Shown here: positions 50,138-58,994 of the stretch, one piece after another | Numbering within the stretch: the stretch's first letter is position 1 | Layout of the letters: every line of letters begins with the position of its first letter | Assembly: GCA_947625655.1 (NCBI GenBank) | Contig: CANQPD010000003.1 | Location: 118,259 to 182,258 of the forward strand | DNA: 64,000 nt | Reading direction: 5' to 3' | Source: an uncultured Dysosmobacter sp. | Lineage (GTDB): Bacteria > Bacillota > Clostridia > Oscillospirales > Oscillospiraceae | Translations under genes and position numbers: made by a program | Notes under the pieces: model-generated | What the model saw: the letters and a program-made list of their open reading frames with translations, nothing else | Database searches by the model: none | Told to the model about the DNA's origin: nothing

Positions 50138-52840
50138 ATGGGCGGCTTCATATCCTATGAGCTTCTTCCCATTGTTTTCAACATGAGCGTAACGGCCAGC
50201 GCGGTCATCGTATTTGTGCTGCTGGCAAGGCTGCTGCTGCGGAAGGCGCCGAAGATCTTCTCCTACGCCCTTTGGGCCGTGGTGCTGTTCCGGCTGCTCT
50301 GCCCGGTGTCCGTCACCGCCGGCTTCTCCCTGCTGGGGCTGCTGGACACACCTGTAACGGCGACGACGCCCCACACCTCGGCGGCATCCTATATCCCCCG
50401 GGACGTGGTCCACGCCCCGGAAGTGGAACTTCCCCTGCCGGGCGTGACCCCCGCCGTCAGCGAAGCGCTCCCCCAGGGGGAAGAGCAGACGGCGGTCGAT
50501 CCGCTGGAAGCGCCTGTGGCGCTGGCGTCGCTGGTGTGGCTGGCGGGAATCGGCATTCTGGCCGCTTACAGCGCGGTTTCCCTGCTCCGGCTCCGCCGGA
50601 GGCTGGTGGGCGCCGTGCCTCTGAAAGAGCGCGTATACCTGGCCGACCACATTGACTCCCCCTTTGTCATGGGGCTCCTGCGTCCCAGGATCTATCTGCC
50701 CTCCTCCCTGTCCGAGCGGGAACAGGGCTACATCATCCTCCACGAGCGGCATCACATCCGCCGGGGAGACCATATCATAAAGGCGCTGGCCTTCCTGGCC
50801 CTGTGTGTCCACTGGTTCAACCCGCTGGTGTGGGCGGCCTTTGTCCTGTCCGCCAAGGACATGGAGATGAGCTGTGACGAGGCGGTGGTGAAACAGCTGG
50901 GAGAGGGCATCCGGGCAGACTACTCCGCGTCGCTGCTGAGCCTTGCCACCGGGCGGCGCATCATCGCCGGCACGCCCCTGGCCTTCGGCGAGGGGGACAC
51001 CAAAAGCCGCATCCGGAATCTGCTGAGCTGGAAGCGGCCCAAGGTGTGGATCACCGTCCTTGCCGCCGCGGTCTGTGTGGTCATTGTGGCGGCCTGCGCC
51101 GCGAATCCCCGGAACACAGCGGCGGAAAACCCCAAAGACCCCGCCGCCATGACCGGGCAGTTTGCCAGCATGGAGGCATACGCCCAGCAGGTCATGGAGG
51201 AAACGAAAACCGTTCCGTACTACCGTGCCGGCGGCGGCGAGGCCACCGCCAATGTCACCGGCACAAAGCTGGCCTGGCTGGAAAAGCAGGGCGAAGTGAC
51301 GGGCCTCGCCCCGGAGGGGACTTTGGAGGCCTGGACCTTCAACTACCTTGTGCGGGTGGACGCCTCCCCCGACGACATTCTGCTGATGGGCGGCATGTAT
51401 GAAGAAGACGGCTGGTACGACCTGGAGGGCCAGGGCGGGCGCAACATCGTCGCCCTGCGCTATGCCGACGGCAGCTATGACATCCTCTATAACGCCGTCG
51501 TCAACGACAACATGGACTTCTATGGCTACCACAACAGCTATGAAGAGGCCGTCTATGACTGGTACGTGACGGAAAACGGGCTGGACCTGCCGCTGTATGT
51601 GGAGGACTGGACGGACCGGATCGGTACGACGGAAAATGACCTGGGGAACTTCCCCGTCCACCGCTTTGACGGGGACGGCTGGTATCTCTATATTCCTGTG
51701 TCAGGCTGGAAACAGATCGAGGTGAACAGCAGCTCCGAAAGCCCCATATGGGGATGGGGCTCTGCCTATGATACCGGTGCCGCGCTGATCGTGACTTCCT
51801 TCGGTCCGGAAGTCGCCCCTTCTCTTCGGGGCAACAATCCCTACATGAGGCCTCTGGACAGCGAAAACCGTGTCTGGGAGCAGCAGGGTGACGATTATAT
51901 CCGGGACTATTTCACCGATACGTCTGACGGCGGCTGCTGGCGCGTGTCGGTCACGGTGCCCTCTAAAGGCACCAAAGATCCCGGAGAACTGGAGGTCCTC
52001 TATGCCATGGCGGAGAGCTTCACCCTGGACGCCCGTATGTCCCCCTCTCCGTCCGCTGACAGCGATCCTCTGGCTGACAGCCTTGCCGGCGTGGGGGAGG
52101 GCGATCCCCTCACCCTGCGCCTGACCCTCGATAATGGCCCAGTGGGTGCTTACGACGACTGCTGGTCCGTCCCCAACGCGCTTTACTGCTTCCACGCGCT
52201 GCAAAGCGTCTCCTGGGCGGTCACGGCGGACATTGCCCCCGCCGGCATCCAGGGCCGCCCCGCTGTGACGCTCTCCGCCATCAACGACTGGAGCCTGACG
52301 GCCTATGAGGGCCTGGACGCGGTCCGCTTCACCGGCCCCACCGGCGAATGGTGGCTGGTGCCGGAAGGGGAGGAGCTTTCCGCCTACGGGCCGCTGCGCG
52401 AATGGTTTGACGAAGCCGAATACGCGGCCCTGGGCGGCAGCTATGACCGCCAGAGCATCGTCATCCCCGACGAGGGGCAGGGATACCTGCAGGCCGCCGG
52501 GGCCTATGTACAGGACTTTGAGAGCATCCACCTCCAGGCCTCCCCGGGCAGCAAATTCCGCTATTCCTTCGTGGCAGCCAGCGTGGAAGGTGCGGAGGAA
52601 ATTACCGCGGCCATGCGGGAACATGGCGAGATCGGAGAAAACACCTACTGCTTCTATCTGACCACCGTGTTCGTCCCGCAAAACGAGTCCGCGCGGCAAT
52701 GGTCCATGGCCGGCAACACCGGGGACTATACCGGAAGCGACCCCGGCGTCCCCAAGGACGCGCTGGAGGATTACCGCTGCGGCTATATCACGTTAGAGGA
52801 CGACGGCTGGCACGGGCAGCTGGTGGGCACCGGCTGGTAA
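50138..52840 (+). CDS. M56-family (BlaR1-like) membrane metalloprotease with large external region
   Basis: 900 residues. The N-terminal ~320 residues have membrane helices and an M56 protease with zinc motif HERHH (H202, E203, H206), WFNPLVW and MSCDEAV; a further helix (about 305-323) leads outside. The remaining ~575 residues are extracellular and unlike a penicillin-binding sensor: GGGEATANVTGTKLAWLEKQ, later VHRFDGDGWYLYIPVSGWKQ, and a last part with LTLDNGPVGAYDDCWS. No SxxK-type beta-lactam acylation site stands out. Only six bases after the repressor gene. Probably senses an envelope signal and inactivates the repressor. Confidence 0.85.
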   Translation: MGGFISYELLPIVFNMSVTASAVIVFVLLARLLLRKAPKIFSYALWAVVLFRLLCPVSVTAGFSLLGLLDTPVTATTPHTSAASYIPRDVVHAPEVELPLPGVTPAVSEALPQGEEQTAVDPLEAPVALASLVWLAGIGILAAYSAVSLLRLRRRLVGAVPLKERVYLADHIDSPFVMGLLRPRIYLPSSLSEREQGYIILHERHHIRRGDHIIKALAFLALCVHWFNPLVWAAFVLSAKDMEMSCDEAVVKQLGEGIRADYSASLLSLATGRRIIAGTPLAFGEGDTKSRIRNLLSWKRPKVWITVLAAAVCVVIVAACAANPRNTAAENPKDPAAMTGQFASMEAYAQQVMEETKTVPYYRAGGGEATANVTGTKLAWLEKQGEVTGLAPEGTLEAWTFNYLVRVDASPDDILLMGGMYEEDGWYDLEGQGGRNIVALRYADGSYDILYNAVVNDNMDFYGYHNSYEEAVYDWYVTENGLDLPLYVEDWTDRIGTTENDLGNFPVHRFDGDGWYLYIPVSGWKQIEVNSSSESPIWGWGSAYDTGAALIVTSFGPEVAPSLRGNNPYMRPLDSENRVWEQQGDDYIRDYFTDTSDGGCWRVSVTVPSKGTKDPGELEVLYAMAESFTLDARMSPSPSADSDPLADSLAGVGEGDPLTLRLTLDNGPVGAYDDCWSVPNALYCFHALQSVSWAVTADIAPAGIQGRPAVTLSAINDWSLTAYEGLDAVRFTGPTGEWWLVPEGEELSAYGPLREWFDEAEYAALGGSYDRQSIVIPDEGQGYLQAAGAYVQDFESIHLQASPGSKFRYSFVAASVEGAEEITAAMREHGEIGENTYCFYLTTVFVPQNESARQWSMAGNTGDYTGSDPGVPKDALEDYRCGYITLEDDGWHGQLVGTGW

Positions 52841-52880
52841 AGCGTCCCCGGCGGCCTCCCCCAGGCCGCGATCCACGTCA

Positions 52881-53169
52881 AACAGCGCCGCCAAGAAACT
52901 GGCGGCGCTGTTCCAGGCTGTCGAAAAAGTCCGCCGGACTTTTTCGACAGCCTGAACAATGCCTCGCTTTTTTGTCTGCTTCGCAGCCCAAAAAGCTGCC
53001 GCTTCGCGGTGCAAAACGCCTGCTGCCGCAGGCGTTTTGCAGGCATTCGATTCAACACGAGGGGGCTCCCGCCCCCTCGTACTCCCCCTGCGAAACAGAA
53101 CTCTTTTTCTCCAAACAGAGGTTTTTCGACAAGCTGAAACAGCGCCGCCAGTTTCCTGGCGGCACTGTT
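52881..53169 (+). repeat. Structured dispersed repeat, copy B (with flanking hairpins)
   Basis: Flanked by AACAGCGCCGCCA-AGAAAC-TGGCGGCGCTGTT (hairpin 52881-52912) and its near reverse complement with loop GTTTCC (53138-53169). The element starts with the 18-bp stem AGGCTGTCGAAAAAGTCC (52915-52932, partner 52936-52953), contains hairpins GCAAAACGCCTGC (53011-53023, partner 53028-53040) and GAGGGGGC/GCCCCCTC (53059-53078), and ends GTTTTTCGACAAGCTG (53121-53136), which can pair with its start. It sits between two convergent genes (M56 and MATE). About nine in ten internal bases match copy C by eye. Confidence 0.9.
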
Positions 53170-53172
53170 CTC

Positions 53173-54549
53173 TTATCCCGCGGTCTTCCCGCCATCTTCC
53201 GAGCGGGTGACGGTCTTCACCCATTTCCAGCTGTGGAGCCGGATGGTCACGGGGATGATCTTGTAGAGCTGATCCCACTTCAGCAGGAAAAACACCACCA
53301 CCGGCGCGCTCTTCCACCAGAAGGCCGCCATGGCGGAAAAAGGCACCACGATGAGCCACATGCTGAAAAGGTTCATCTTCGCGCTGAAAGCCGTGTCGCC
53401 GCCGCCTCGGATGATGCCGTTGTCGCAGGCCATCTGATAGGCGGTGCCCACGGTGGTGACGGCCATCACCACCATAAACTGCATGGAAAGGGCATAGGCC
53501 CGCTCCGTCAGCGTCCCGCCGAACACCGCCAGGATGGGGGAGCGCAGCAAAAAGATCGCCAGTCCCGAGAACACGCCGATGACCAGGAAGATGACCTGCA
53601 GCGTGGTCACCAGGGGATGCAGCTCCTCCTTCCTGCCGCTGCCGATGGTCTTGCCCACCACGATGCCGGAGGCGGACGCCGCGCCGTAGGCCACAACGGA
53701 CAGCACCTGATATACCTGCACCGCAATGGCGTTGGCGGCGGTGACGTCGCCGCCCAGATGGCCCAGGATGCCGGTCTGCACCATCTGGGCCACTCCCCAA
53801 AGGGCCTGGTTGATCAGGACCGGAGAGGAAATGCGGGCATAGTCCCGGATGTAGCTGGTATCGATGCGCAGCAGCCTTTTCAGCGTCAGGCGCAGCCGCT
53901 GTTCCCGGCATTTCAGATAGTAGGCCACGATCAGCAGCTCCACGCACCGGGAGATCAGCGTGGCAATGGCCGCGCCCCGCACGCCCAGCTCCGGAAAGCC
54001 GAAGCGGCCGTAGATCAGCAGATAATTCAGACAGGTATTGATGCACAGGGTGGAAAAGGAGATGATATAGCCGATCTTGACGATGCCCACAGACCGGAGG
54101 GACGCCACCAGGATATTGGTGACGGTAAAGATGATATACGTAAAGCAGATGATCTGGAAATACTGCACGCCCTGGCCGATCACGTTTTCGTCGTTGGACA
54201 GCAGGCACAGCAGCTGCCGGGGAAAGGCCAGCACCACGGCAAACATCACCACCGCCAGCGCCCCGCCGAAGCGCAGGGCCGCGCCGATGATATGGGGGAT
54301 GGGGTCCAGCTCATTCTTTCCCCAGTATTGGGCGCCCAGCACCACGGCCCCCTCGCCGGCGCCCACCACCAGCATCTGCAGCAGAAACTGCACCTGATTG
54401 CACAGGCTGACGCCGCCCATGGCGTCCTGGCTGTACCGCCCCAGCATGACGGTGTCCATCATGTTGACACCGTAGGTCAGCAGATTTTGCAGCGCCAGAG
54501 ACAGCGTCAGGGCAAAAAAGGTTCTGTAAAATGTCTTTTCCCGAATCAC
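53173..54549 (-). CDS. MATE-family efflux transporter
   Basis: 458-residue membrane exporter with about 12 helices in two homologous halves. Recognisable signatures: NLLTYGVNMMDTVMLGRYSQ in helix 1, VRGAAIATLISRCVELLIVA, and in the second half NAIAVQVYQVLSVVAYGAAS and ACDNGIIRGGGDTAFSAKMN. Exports drugs or metabolites by ion antiport; substrate unknown. Start is a GTG at 54547-54549 with a weak GGAAGAG; the frame is open far upstream, but that part is non-coding in character. Confidence 0.9.
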   Translation of the reverse strand: MIREKTFYRTFFALTLSLALQNLLTYGVNMMDTVMLGRYSQDAMGGVSLCNQVQFLLQMLVVGAGEGAVVLGAQYWGKNELDPIPHIIGAALRFGGALAVVMFAVVLAFPRQLLCLLSNDENVIGQGVQYFQIICFTYIIFTVTNILVASLRSVGIVKIGYIISFSTLCINTCLNYLLIYGRFGFPELGVRGAAIATLISRCVELLIVAYYLKCREQRLRLTLKRLLRIDTSYIRDYARISSPVLINQALWGVAQMVQTGILGHLGGDVTAANAIAVQVYQVLSVVAYGAASASGIVVGKTIGSGRKEELHPLVTTLQVIFLVIGVFSGLAIFLLRSPILAVFGGTLTERAYALSMQFMVVMAVTTVGTAYQMACDNGIIRGGGDTAFSAKMNLFSMWLIVVPFSAMAAFWWKSAPVVVFFLLKWDQLYKIIPVTIRLHSWKWVKTVTRSEDGGKTAG

Positions 54550-54677
54550 GGCTCTTCCGTCCTTTTCCCCGCGGCCGCGGGCCCTCCCCCGGGCCAGGCC
54601 GTTTTTCCGTAAGATTATAACGCAGAATCTCCCCGCTGGCAAGCACCGCGGCAGCGCTTCCCGGCAAAGGCGATTCA

Positions 54678-54718
54678 GAAAAAAGCGGCCCCCGGCGGCA
54701 TTTGCCGCCGGGGGCCGC
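54678..54718 (-). terminator. Terminator of the SLH phosphodiester-glycosidase gene
   Basis: GCGGCCCCCGGCGGC pairs with GCCGCCGGGGGCCGC (15-bp stem); on the minus strand TTTTTT follows. Confidence 0.95.
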
Positions 54719-54734
54719 TCTGCTCTAAGGCGTC

Positions 54735-57700
54735 TTACATCAGGTTGTACAGGATCTTCGCCATCTGGCCCCGGGTGATGTTGCTGTTGGGCTTGAAGCT
54801 GCCGTCGGTATAGCCGCCGATGATGCCCTGAGCCGCCATGGTCTGGATATAATAGGTGGCGTAGGCAGGGATCTTCCCGGCGTCGGTAAAGGTCAGGCTG
54901 ACGGTGGCATAGCCCTTGGCCTGGGTCCGGCCGATCATGGTGGCGGCCTGGGCGCGGGTCAGGCTGGCGTTGGGATTGAAGTACATCCTGCCGTCGCTTC
55001 CGGCAGAGCCGTTGATGATGCCCTCGGAATACAGTGCCTTGATGGCGGGGATGGCGTAATCCGCGATCTGGCCGTTGTCGGCAAAGGGCAGCACCACGCC
55101 GGCGTATTTGCTCTCTTCCAGCCCCAGATAGCGGTACAGCATCACGGCGAACTGGGCCCGGGTGATGTTCTGGTTGGGCCGGAAGGTGCCGTCGGCATAG
55201 CCGGTGGTGATGCCGGAGGTGTACAGGTAATCCACATAGGTGGCCGCCCAATAGCCCTTGGTATCAGAGAAGACGCTCTGCCAATCCTCGCCCACTTCAA
55301 TGTCGTGGGAGGCCCGGCCGATGTTGCCGGAGCCGTCCTTGGCGGTAATGGTGACCCGGTGGGCATTGCCGTCGGCCTCCGGCAGGGCGGCGGAGATGGC
55401 GCCGGTAGACTCATTATAATTAAAGGAGAGCGCCTTTCCGTCATAGGTGACGCTGACGGCGGCTTTTGCCAGCACGCCGTCCACCGCGTCGGTCACGGTG
55501 CCGGTCAGGGCGGTGCCGCTGACGTTCAAGGTCACATTGGGCACGGTGTTATCCACCACATTGTCAAAGGAGAGCACCATCTGATCCAGATAGATCGTAC
55601 CGCCCCCGCCGCTGCTGTTGACCGTGATATCCGTCTCACAGCCGATCGCCAGGCCCTCCAGCTCCCGCATATTGCGCAGGCTCACGGAGAACTGCTTCCA
55701 GCCGGTGAAGTCCAGCGTCGTCACCGGCGCCTCCAGTCCAATCTTGGTACCGTCGCTGTACAGCAGGGACAGCGTATTGCCGGAATTATCGCCATAGACC
55801 CAGAAATTCAGCCGGTCATAGGGCGCGATGGACAGCGGCTCCGCAAATTCCTGCTTGGCCACATAGCCCGTCCCGATGTCGTTATACAGGTTTAACGTAT
55901 AATCCAGTTTTCCGGCGCCGCGCCCCATGCGGACATATTCAATCCTGTTGGTAAGGCCGACCGAGGCGCCATAGCTGAAGCCCGCGAAAACGGTGCTGCC
56001 GCTCTCAAAGTCCTCCACAGTCTTCAATGCCAGCCGGGACACCGTGACCTCCACCGTGGCGCTCCTGCCTCCGGCGGAGGCGGTGATGGTGCCGGTGCCG
56101 GGGGTGGTGGCGGTGAACACACCGCTTTCACTGATGGTGCCGATATCGCCGTTCACCGTCCAGGTAAACGCCTCGGCGTCGGCGTGCAGGGACAGGTGCC
56201 GGTACGCGGCGGTGGCCTTCAACTGGGTCTGGGTGCCGGGAACCGCCGTCATGGTGGTGATGACGGTGCTGCTGCTGTTGCGGATGGCCACGGCGTCCGG
56301 CTCGTCAATGGCATAGACCGTGGCAGTGCCCGTCCTGCCGCCGCTCTCGGCGGTAATGGTGATCTCGCCGCCCCGGCTGGGGGTGGTCAGCACATTGCCG
56401 TCCATAGTGCCGGCGGAGGCCTTCAGGGTATAGTCCCGGTCCATGGGGATGAAGTTGGTGTCCACGGCGGCGGCGGAGATGTTCACCTTGCTGCCAGCCA
56501 GGACATATTCATGGTCCGCGCTGACATAGAAGTGGCTCAGCCTGCCGCTGGGCTCGCTGTCCGCCACCAGGAAGATCTGATTGGACACGGCCCGCTCCCC
56601 GCCGTCGGAGGGGGTGTTGACCGTCTTGGCCTCCAGCTCGTCCGGCTCCGTGATGGACAGGGTGGTGGACCCGCCGCCGTCCAGGCACAGCGCCGTCTCG
56701 CAGCCCAGTTCGATGAGCCGCTGGGCCACCTGGGTCATGGAGGCGCCGATGGAGTGGCCGGACTTCCGGCCGTCGATGGTGTAGAACACCAGGGTGCCGT
56801 CAGGCTTCTGCCCCACGGCGGTGCGGGGATTCACCCCCGCCTGCAGGCCGGACGCCACGCCGCCGTTCTCCACCAGGGAGTAGAGGGCGCCCACGGCGTA
56901 CTCCACATCGTCCCACCCGTCATTGCCGGTGATGGTCAGGGTGATCTCGCTGCCCACGGGGATGTTCCGCAGGGCGTCCACATGATAGCTGTCGGACTGG
57001 AGGTTGGCGGACAGCACGATCTGGTCCTGCCCGATGCTGGTGGCGGAGGACGCCTCCAAAACCTGCTCCACCGTGGCGGTCAGCGTGCCGCCGATGGCCA
57101 GCCCGCCGTCGGCGATGGTGCAGACCACATCCACGCCGGCCTCGGTGTTGCCGGTGGTGTGCTTGGCGTTGAAATCGTAAGTATAGAGATAGATGCCGCC
57201 GGTGGCCACCCGGGCCTTGTTGACAGCGGTGACCTGCCGGACCACCTCGGCGGAAGAGCCGTAGCTGTCATGCCCCGTATAGCCCAAATCGGCGGAGACC
57301 TTGACGCCGGGCTTGCCCAGCACGGCGGTGCCGTCCGCCCGGAAGCCGATGGCGTAATAGCCCGCGTCGCTGCTGCGGAGCTGGCCCTCTGTCACCACGA
57401 TGCCGATGGGCAGGCCGTTGCCCACGTTATAGAAGTCGCCGTTGATGCCCGCCACCACCCGGTAGCCCTGGGTCTCCAGCCTCTTCGCCATGTCGGAGAC
57501 CTTGCTCCGGTCTGTCAGCACATCGCCGTAGGTGACGATGGGGGTCACGTCCTCATTGGGGGCGTAGGTAATGAGATTCTCCGTGCGGAGGTCGGAATAG
57601 GCGGTGCTCCAGAACACGTTGGTGGACAGCTGCGTCTCCCGATGCAGCTGGGTGTCCTTGGCCGTCAGATCCTCGCCCAGGGCGTCCGACGCCGCCGCGG

Positions 57701-57770
57701 GCAGGCTCAGGGAGCCCAGCAGGGCCAGCGCCAGAAAAAGTGACAGGAATTTGCGGGAAAAATGCTTCAT
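54735..57770 (-). CDS. Secreted phosphodiester glycosidase-domain protein with SLH anchor
   Basis: 1011 residues. Signal peptide (1-27, ...LGSLSLPAAASDA); a phosphodiester glycosidase (NAGPA/uncovering-enzyme-like) domain at about 75-410 with VAGINGDFYNVGNGLPIGIV, AVGQKPDGTLVFYTIDGRKS and CLDGGGSTTLSI; a Big_2-type Ig-like domain (to about 600); a jelly-roll carbohydrate-binding-like domain (about 605-750); a cadherin-like stretch; and three SLH domains (about 830-1011), which bind pyruvylated wall polymer. GGGAGG lies 6 bases before ATG 57770. Probably processes glycans or glycolipid phosphodiesters at the cell surface. Monocistronic. Confidence 0.92.
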   Translation of the reverse strand: MKHFSRKFLSLFLALALLGSLSLPAAASDALGEDLTAKDTQLHRETQLSTNVFWSTAYSDLRTENLITYAPNEDVTPIVTYGDVLTDRSKVSDMAKRLETQGYRVVAGINGDFYNVGNGLPIGIVVTEGQLRSSDAGYYAIGFRADGTAVLGKPGVKVSADLGYTGHDSYGSSAEVVRQVTAVNKARVATGGIYLYTYDFNAKHTTGNTEAGVDVVCTIADGGLAIGGTLTATVEQVLEASSATSIGQDQIVLSANLQSDSYHVDALRNIPVGSEITLTITGNDGWDDVEYAVGALYSLVENGGVASGLQAGVNPRTAVGQKPDGTLVFYTIDGRKSGHSIGASMTQVAQRLIELGCETALCLDGGGSTTLSITEPDELEAKTVNTPSDGGERAVSNQIFLVADSEPSGRLSHFYVSADHEYVLAGSKVNISAAAVDTNFIPMDRDYTLKASAGTMDGNVLTTPSRGGEITITAESGGRTGTATVYAIDEPDAVAIRNSSSTVITTMTAVPGTQTQLKATAAYRHLSLHADAEAFTWTVNGDIGTISESGVFTATTPGTGTITASAGGRSATVEVTVSRLALKTVEDFESGSTVFAGFSYGASVGLTNRIEYVRMGRGAGKLDYTLNLYNDIGTGYVAKQEFAEPLSIAPYDRLNFWVYGDNSGNTLSLLYSDGTKIGLEAPVTTLDFTGWKQFSVSLRNMRELEGLAIGCETDITVNSSGGGGTIYLDQMVLSFDNVVDNTVPNVTLNVSGTALTGTVTDAVDGVLAKAAVSVTYDGKALSFNYNESTGAISAALPEADGNAHRVTITAKDGSGNIGRASHDIEVGEDWQSVFSDTKGYWAATYVDYLYTSGITTGYADGTFRPNQNITRAQFAVMLYRYLGLEESKYAGVVLPFADNGQIADYAIPAIKALYSEGIINGSAGSDGRMYFNPNASLTRAQAATMIGRTQAKGYATVSLTFTDAGKIPAYATYYIQTMAAQGIIGGYTDGSFKPNSNITRGQMAKILYNLM

Positions 57771-58011
57771 GATATACCTCCCAGTGCGCGAAAACATGCA
57801 GTCTACATAATACCTAATAGAATAGCACAACCGTCGGGCAAAGTAAATGTCAATTCGGAAACAAAAATTTGTCTGGCGACCCTGTTTTTTCCGCCGTCCC
57901 ACAAAAGAAAGACGGCAAAAGCCGCCGGAAGGTTCCCCGTTTTTGAAAAAACGCTTGGAAAGGTATCATTTCTGTATTACAATAAAGGCAGAACGCAAAG
58001 GAGGGCCCGGC

Positions 58012-58200
58012 ATGACCATCACCGTCGATACCACCCGCTGCATCGGATGCGGCATGTGCGCCTACGCCGCGCCGGAGGTATTCCGCATCGTGGGGAAATA
58101 CTCCACCGTCACCGCGCCGCCGGAAAAGGGGCGGGAATCCCGGGTCCGGGACGCCGCCAACGGCTGCCCGGTGAACGCCATCGCCATCCGGCGGGCTTGA
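58012..58200 (+). CDS. Small [4Fe-4S] ferredoxin
   Basis: 62 residues. Four cysteines C10, C13, C16 (CIGCGMC) and C52 (NGCPVNAI) form one cluster; the second cluster of classical clostridial ferredoxins is absent (AYAAPEVF replaces its site). Electron carrier for low-potential redox enzymes. AAAGGAGGGCCCGGC precedes the ATG. Stands alone between convergent/divergent neighbours. Confidence 0.93.
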   Translation: MTITVDTTRCIGCGMCAYAAPEVFRIVGKYSTVTAPPEKGRESRVRDAANGCPVNAIAIRRA

Positions 58201-58229
58201 AAAAAGCCCGGCAGCTCAGGCTGCCGGGC
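58201..58229. terminator. Shared terminator hairpin, ferredoxin and membrane protein genes
   Basis: GCCCGGCAGC pairs with GCTGCCGGGC around a short TCAG loop. TTTTTTC follows on the minus strand, a strong terminator for the gene ending at 58216, whose stop codon is within the hairpin; a shorter T-run follows on the plus strand. Confidence 0.8.
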
Positions 58230-58659
58230 CGTGCTTTTGACGGCTCTTCCTCTGCCGGAAGTATCCATACAGGCACAGCAGCAGCTGTATACCCAAGATC
58301 AGAAACACGAGCCGCTGGCCCATGCCCCCTCCCAGGCTCCGGCAGCTGCTGATGCCGTAATAGGGCAGCATCACTGCAAAGGAAATGAGCAGGCCCAGCG
58401 CATACAGTTCCTGAACGGCCCCCGCCGCAAGCAGTGCCAGCAGTCCCGCCAGCCGGACAGACGCCAGTCCCGCCAGCCAGGGGCCTTTATCCCAAAGGCC
58501 CCAGATGGCGGCGGCCCAAACCAGAAGATAGAGCACGCTGGCGGCAGTCTGCCCCACGCATGCGGCACCCCCGTGAAACAGGGAGATGTTGGCCGCAGAC
58601 GCCAGCACCCACGCCGCGGCCAGCACATAGCCGCAGGATTTTTTCCAAAACCGCTTCAA
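58216..58659 (-). CDS. Small membrane protein, unknown function
   Basis: 147 residues with four hydrophobic helices (YVLAAAWVLASAANISLFHG; TAASVLYLLVWAAAIWGLW; LAGLLALLAAGAVQELYALG; LVFLILGIQLLLCLYGYF) and a basic tail. The start is a TTG at 58657-58659 behind GGGAGG with 7-base spacing; the frame extends upstream through repeat copy C without being a real gene there. No family recognised. Confidence 0.65.
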   Translation of the reverse strand: MKRFWKKSCGYVLAAAWVLASAANISLFHGGAACVGQTAASVLYLLVWAAAIWGLWDKGPWLAGLASVRLAGLLALLAAGAVQELYALGLLISFAVMLPYYGISSCRSLGGGMGQRLVFLILGIQLLLCLYGYFRQRKSRQKHGPAA

Positions 58660-58683
58660 ACCGCCGCCTCCCTTCTGGAAAAA

Positions 58684-58961
58684 CGCGCGCCCTGGCATTC
58701 GCCAGGGCGCGTCAGGCTGTCGAAAAAGTCCGCTGGACTTTTTCGACGGCCTGAACAATGCCTCGCTTTTTTGCCTGCTTCGCAGCCCAAAAAGCTGCCG
58801 CTTCGCGGCGCAACGGGCTGCTGCCGCAGCCCTTTTGCAGGCATTCGATTCAACACGAGGGGGCTCCCGCCCCCTCGTACTCCCCCTGCGAAACGGAACT
58901 TTTTTCTCCAAACAGAGGTTTTTCGACAAGCTGGCGCGCCCTGGCATTCGCTAGGGCGCGC
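58684..58961 (+). repeat. Structured dispersed repeat, copy C (with flanking hairpins)
   Basis: Flanked by two copies of CGCGCCCTGGC-ATTC-GCCAGGGCGCG (58686-58711; 58935-58960, one base changed), in direct orientation judging by the ATTC loop. Interior nearly identical to copy B: AGGCTGTCGAAAAAGTCC stem, ACAATGCCTCGCTTTT, GCTGCCGCTTCGCGG, a hairpin rewritten to GGGCTGC-TGCC-GCAGCCC, CGAGGGGGCTCCCGCCCC, and GTTTTTCGACAAGCTGG at the end. Lies between the thiolase 3' end and the membrane protein gene. On the minus strand the left hairpin is followed by TTTTT, so it still works as a terminator. Confidence 0.9.
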
Positions 58962-58994
58962 ATCTTTATGCTTTTACAGGCGTCTGCCGGGATC

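Noticed and set aside
52699-54612. 637-codon plus-strand frame across the M56 3' end, repeat copy B and MATE gene
   Set aside because: Gln/His/Arg-rich antisense frame; the real genes on both sides explain the DNA.
58660-58947. N-terminal extension of the membrane protein gene at 58216
   Set aside because: The extra codons lie in repeat copy C; the TTG at 58659 has a good ribosome site.
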